The notes beneath the pieces were generated by a model that saw nothing but the letters and a program-made list of their open reading frames with translations, ran no database searches and was not told the DNA's origin. From assembly GCA_024278415.1 (NCBI GenBank), contig JAJRTI010000951.1, positions 1 through 7,529 on the forward strand: 7,529 nucleotides of DNA, read 5' to 3'. This document shows, piece by piece, positions 5,736 through 7,529 of the stretch. The DNA is from Planctomycetota bacterium. Lineage in GTDB: Bacteria > Planctomycetota > Brocadiia > JAJRTI01. The translations under genes were made by a program, and so were the position numbers. Each line of letters opens with the position of its first letter. The stretch's first letter is position 1.

Positions 5736-5766
5736 ATCCCGGGATCGCTACAGGCCTACTGCCCAC

Positions 5767-5771
5767 GGAGG
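5767..5771 (+). promoter_or_regulatory. Shine-Dalgarno site of the pseudopilin gene
   Basis: GGAGG lies five bases before ATG 5777. It fixes that start, which also gives the proper short basic leader before the prepilin cleavage site. It is the only strong Shine-Dalgarno sequence before any gene in this window. Confidence 0.8.
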
Positions 5772-5776
5772 CTACC

Positions 5777-6664
5777 ATGAGACGAAGATTTGGCTTCACG
5801 CTGGTCGAAATGCTGGTCGTCATTGGGATCATCGGCGTGCTCGCGGCCATTCTGCTCCCGGTCCTGAACCGGGCCCGGGACGCCGCGGATGACGCGAAAT
5901 GCGTGGTCCACCTGAAGCAGATCGGCAGCGCCATCGACATGTACGCCATGAACCAAGGTGGGTACTTCTGCTGGGCCAGCAACAGCACGTGGGTGTCCGA
6001 CGGCAAGAGCCACATCGACTGGAACAAGGACGAGTACGACGGGTACCAGGGCCCCGATCTGACCGACGCGTGGGCCAGCTACACGTACGATTGGGTCGAG
6101 CTGTACACGCCTTACACGGAAGGCGAACTTGTCTTCCGCGATCCGGCGGTGAAGAAGGCCCCCAATTACAAGTTCACCGAAGTGGGCATGACCGAGGAGC
6201 GCAGGGACTCGTACATGCCGCATTACGAGTTGAACTGGTACATCATGACCACCCACCAGAACCAGGTGAAGTACAACAACAGCGTGGTGATGGCGCAGTG
6301 CGGCCGGTTCGGCTACGACACGCCCTGGTACTACATGCCGAACTTCACGGGCAAGATTGAACCTGGCAAGACCATCAGCGCGCAGTACGGCACGTTCGCC
6401 ACCAGCGCCGACGGGGGGCCGAACATCAAGCCCTCGGGGGGGAGCAACGATTGGATCACAAACCCTGTCCAGAAAGGCATGCCAGGCTACATTCCAGGCG
6501 CCAGCTTGGGCCTGGAGCGCCTCAAGCTGGTTCATCGCACGACGAACAACTTCTTGTTTGCGGACGGCCACGTGAAAGCACTCACGCCGCAAGAAGCGGG
6601 GCGCGACTGGTACTTTGCCTCGACGGAGTGCCACTGGGAGCTGGATCGGACTGGCCTGAAGTAG
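5777..6664 (+). CDS. Type II secretion/type IV pilin-like protein (prepilin N-terminal methylation motif, H-X9-DG C-terminus)
   Basis: A 295-residue exported pseudopilin. The leader MRRRFG precedes FTLVEMLVVIGIIGVLAAILLPVL: prepilin peptidase should cut after G6 and methylate F7, with E11 as the conserved Glu5 of the mature protein and residues 7-30 as the membrane-inserting helix. The following NRARDAADDAKCVVHLKQIGSAIDMYAMNQGGYF region is the conserved amphipathic helix of this group. The globular part is rich in Tyr, Trp and Asn and has four cysteines (42, 65, 175, 285). Near the end, H253 and D263-G264 are separated by exactly nine residues (HRTTNNFLFADGH), the H-X9-DG motif found in large pseudopilin families of planctomycete-like bacteria. 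No secretion machinery genes are nearby, so it is probably one of many dispersed copies that use machinery encoded elsewhere. Its specific role is unknown. It has its own putative promoter and Shine-Dalgarno site. Confidence 0.93.
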   Translation: MRRRFGFTLVEMLVVIGIIGVLAAILLPVLNRARDAADDAKCVVHLKQIGSAIDMYAMNQGGYFCWASNSTWVSDGKSHIDWNKDEYDGYQGPDLTDAWASYTYDWVELYTPYTEGELVFRDPAVKKAPNYKFTEVGMTEERRDSYMPHYELNWYIMTTHQNQVKYNNSVVMAQCGRFGYDTPWYYMPNFTGKIEPGKTISAQYGTFATSADGGPNIKPSGGSNDWITNPVQKGMPGYIPGASLGLERLKLVHRTTNNFLFADGHVKALTPQEAGRDWYFASTECHWELDRTGLK

Positions 6665-6707
6665 GGCACACCGCGCCGGGTTCCAACGCACTCCCTGAGT
6701 CACTCTC

Positions 6708-7340
6708 ATGTCTGGCCCACTGTACCCTGCCTTCTTGGACCTAAGCGGCAAGCGATGCGTCGTGGTGGGCGGCGGCGCGGTCGCACGGCGCAAGGCCGAC
6801 GCGCTCGTGGAGGCTGGCGCCCGCGTGACGGTCATCGCACCCCAAGTCGATCCGGCGCTCGCAGGCATCGCGGAGGTGGTCGCGCGCGAGTATCGCACAG
6901 GGGATCTGGAGGGCGCGTGGCTCGCGGTCGCCGCGACGGACTGTGCGGAGGCCAACCGCCAAGTCGCGGCCGACGCGGCCGCGGCTGGGGTGTGGGCGAA
7001 CGTGGCGGACCGCTCGGCCACCTCGTCGTTCGTCGTCCCTGCCTGCGTGCGCCGCGGGCCCCTTACCCTCGCGGTCTCCACGGCCGGCGCCAGCCCCGCG
7101 CTTGCGGCCAGGGTGCGCGACGTGGTCGCGGAGGCCGTGGGGCCCGCGTACGGCGAGTTCGCCGCGTTCCTCGACGACGTGCGCCCTCGCGTGCTGGCGG
7201 CCGTGGCCGATCCCAAGGCTCGCAGCCGTATCCTTCGCCAAGTGGCAGACGACGCGATGTTCGAATGCTTCTGTCGCGAGGGCCGCGGCGCCGCGGAGCA
7301 GAGGCTTTCCGAGATACTGGCCTCTGCCCAATGCCATTAA
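6708..7340 (+). CDS. cysG: Precorrin-2 dehydrogenase / sirohydrochlorin ferrochelatase-like (CysG N-terminal domain, Met8/SirC type)
   Basis: A 210-residue cytoplasmic enzyme equivalent to the N-terminal half of CysG. It oxidises precorrin-2 to sirohydrochlorin with NAD and may insert iron to give siroheme, the cofactor of sulfite and nitrite reductases. Visible: the substrate-loop start YPAFLDLSGKRCVVVGGG; the NAD-binding GGGAVARRKADALVEAGARVTVIAP (21-45); AATDCAEANRQV (75-86); NVADRSATSSFVVPA (98-112), where D101 matches the catalytic Asp (D104 in CysG); RRGPLTLAVSTAGASPALAARVR (115-137); and a short C-terminal helical dimerisation region. The methyltransferase (CobA-like) half of CysG is absent, so uroporphyrinogen methylation must come from another gene. 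It begins 43 bases after the pseudopilin stop with no Shine-Dalgarno site; cotranscription with the pseudopilin is possible but the functions are unrelated. Dehydrogenase-only activity cannot be excluded. Confidence 0.92.
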   Translation: MSGPLYPAFLDLSGKRCVVVGGGAVARRKADALVEAGARVTVIAPQVDPALAGIAEVVAREYRTGDLEGAWLAVAATDCAEANRQVAADAAAAGVWANVADRSATSSFVVPACVRRGPLTLAVSTAGASPALAARVRDVVAEAVGPAYGEFAAFLDDVRPRVLAAVADPKARSRILRQVADDAMFECFCREGRGAAEQRLSEILASAQCH

Positions 7341-7395
7341 GGCAAAGCGCCGCACGTGTGGTCATCTCGATCGTTCTGCTGGAGTACAGCGACTC

Positions 7396-7413
7396 AGCCA
7401 GCTTTAGCTGGCT
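7396..7413 (+). terminator. Perfect hairpin, 7-bp stem, TTTA loop, downstream of the siroheme gene
   Basis: AGCCAGC (7396-7402) and GCTGGCT (7407-7413) are exact complements around TTTA. It lies 55 bases after the cysG-like stop and is the first of a series. The following CTCTCTGCCTT is only weakly T-rich. Confidence 0.5.
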
Positions 7414-7419
7414 CTCTGC

Positions 7420-7451
7420 CTTGCCACCACGTTCACGTGGTGGACAGCAAG
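7420..7451 (+). terminator. Perfect 8-bp hairpin with TTCA loop and outer CTTG/CAAG clamp
   Basis: CCACCACG (7424-7431) pairs with CGTGGTGG (7436-7443) around TTCA. An outer CTTG (7420-7423) can pair with CAAG (7448-7451) across a four-base ACAG bulge. This is the strongest structure in the right-hand spacer and could end transcription from the siroheme gene. Confidence 0.5.
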
Positions 7452-7459
7452 TCTTTGCT
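7446..7459 (+). repeat. Small hairpin that competes with the preceding one
   Basis: AGCAA (7446-7450) and TTGCT (7455-7459) pair around GTCT. Bases 7448-7451 are also used by the outer clamp of the hairpin at 7420-7451, so the two full structures exclude each other. Confidence 0.4.
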
Positions 7460-7472
7460 TCATTGGCTGGAG

Positions 7473-7486
7473 CGCGCTTGAGCGCG
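7473..7486 (+). repeat. Perfect hairpin, 5-bp GC stem, TTGA loop
   Basis: CGCGC (7473-7477) and GCGCG (7482-7486) pair around TTGA. A weaker six-base inverted repeat follows: CTTCTC (7488-7493) with GAGAAG (7513-7518). Bases 7341-7529 contain no recognisable gene; these hairpins are all that I see there. Confidence 0.45.
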
Positions 7487-7529
7487 GCTTCTCGATTCGC
7501 TTGCGGCAACAAGAGAAGTCCTGCTGAAG

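Noticed and set aside
6665..6707. Riboswitch (cobalamin or other) before the siroheme gene
   Set aside because: Only 43 bases separate the two genes, too short for such an element, and no conserved core is visible.
5756..7216. 486-codon open frame on the - strand across the pseudopilin and siroheme genes
   Set aside because: Low-complexity Ala/Thr/Arg/Val composition, no domain, and it spans two well-supported genes and the spacer between them.
7341..7529. tRNA or other known RNA gene at the right end
   Set aside because: The hairpins do not assemble into a cloverleaf, and no acceptor stem or T-arm consensus is present.

Overview
The window is a compact, visibly GC-rich bacterial chromosome segment holding seven protein genes, the first cut by the left edge. 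A PilD-type pseudopilin ending in the H-X9-DG motif, a DUF2079 membrane protein with tetratricopeptide repeats, and GC-rich genes mostly lacking Shine-Dalgarno sites suggest a planctomycete-like lineage (Planctomycetota, Lentisphaerota, Hydrogenedentota, Armatimonadota or a neighbour). That placement is inference; no marker gene settles it. No tRNA, rRNA, CRISPR array, transposase or phage gene was seen.

Left part (1-4913), all on the + strand: the C-terminus of ProA (proline synthesis), an M20-family zinc amidohydrolase/peptidase, an RlmI-type 23S rRNA cytosine-C5 methyltransferase, and a 700-residue DUF2079 membrane protein with a C-terminal TPR domain whose start overlaps the end of the methyltransferase gene. 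The two spacers at 218-337 and 1508-1630 are filled with degenerate 7-bp tandem repeats that run up to, or within a few bases of, the next start codon. Both arrays contain the unit CATCAAC. The first spacer also holds an inverted copy of its repeat that overlaps the proA stop codon.

Middle part (4914-5776): a 110-bp convergent spacer with a perfect 11-bp-stem hairpin and a smaller CCGCC/GGCGG hairpin, then on the - strand a TlyA/FtsJ-like methyltransferase that lacks the S4 domain normal for TlyA. A 177-bp divergent spacer follows, with a plausible sigma70-like promoter in each direction.

Right part (5777-7529), + strand: the pseudopilin, which has the only clear Shine-Dalgarno site in the window, a 210-residue precorrin-2 dehydrogenase (siroheme synthesis), and 189 bp of non-coding DNA with four strong hairpins and one weaker one.

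The genes do not form one pathway: they are mostly housekeeping (proline, peptide/amide hydrolysis, rRNA methylation, siroheme) plus two envelope proteins. The most unusual content is between the genes: start-codon-proximal heptad arrays and clusters of short perfect hairpins, several with TTNA loops.
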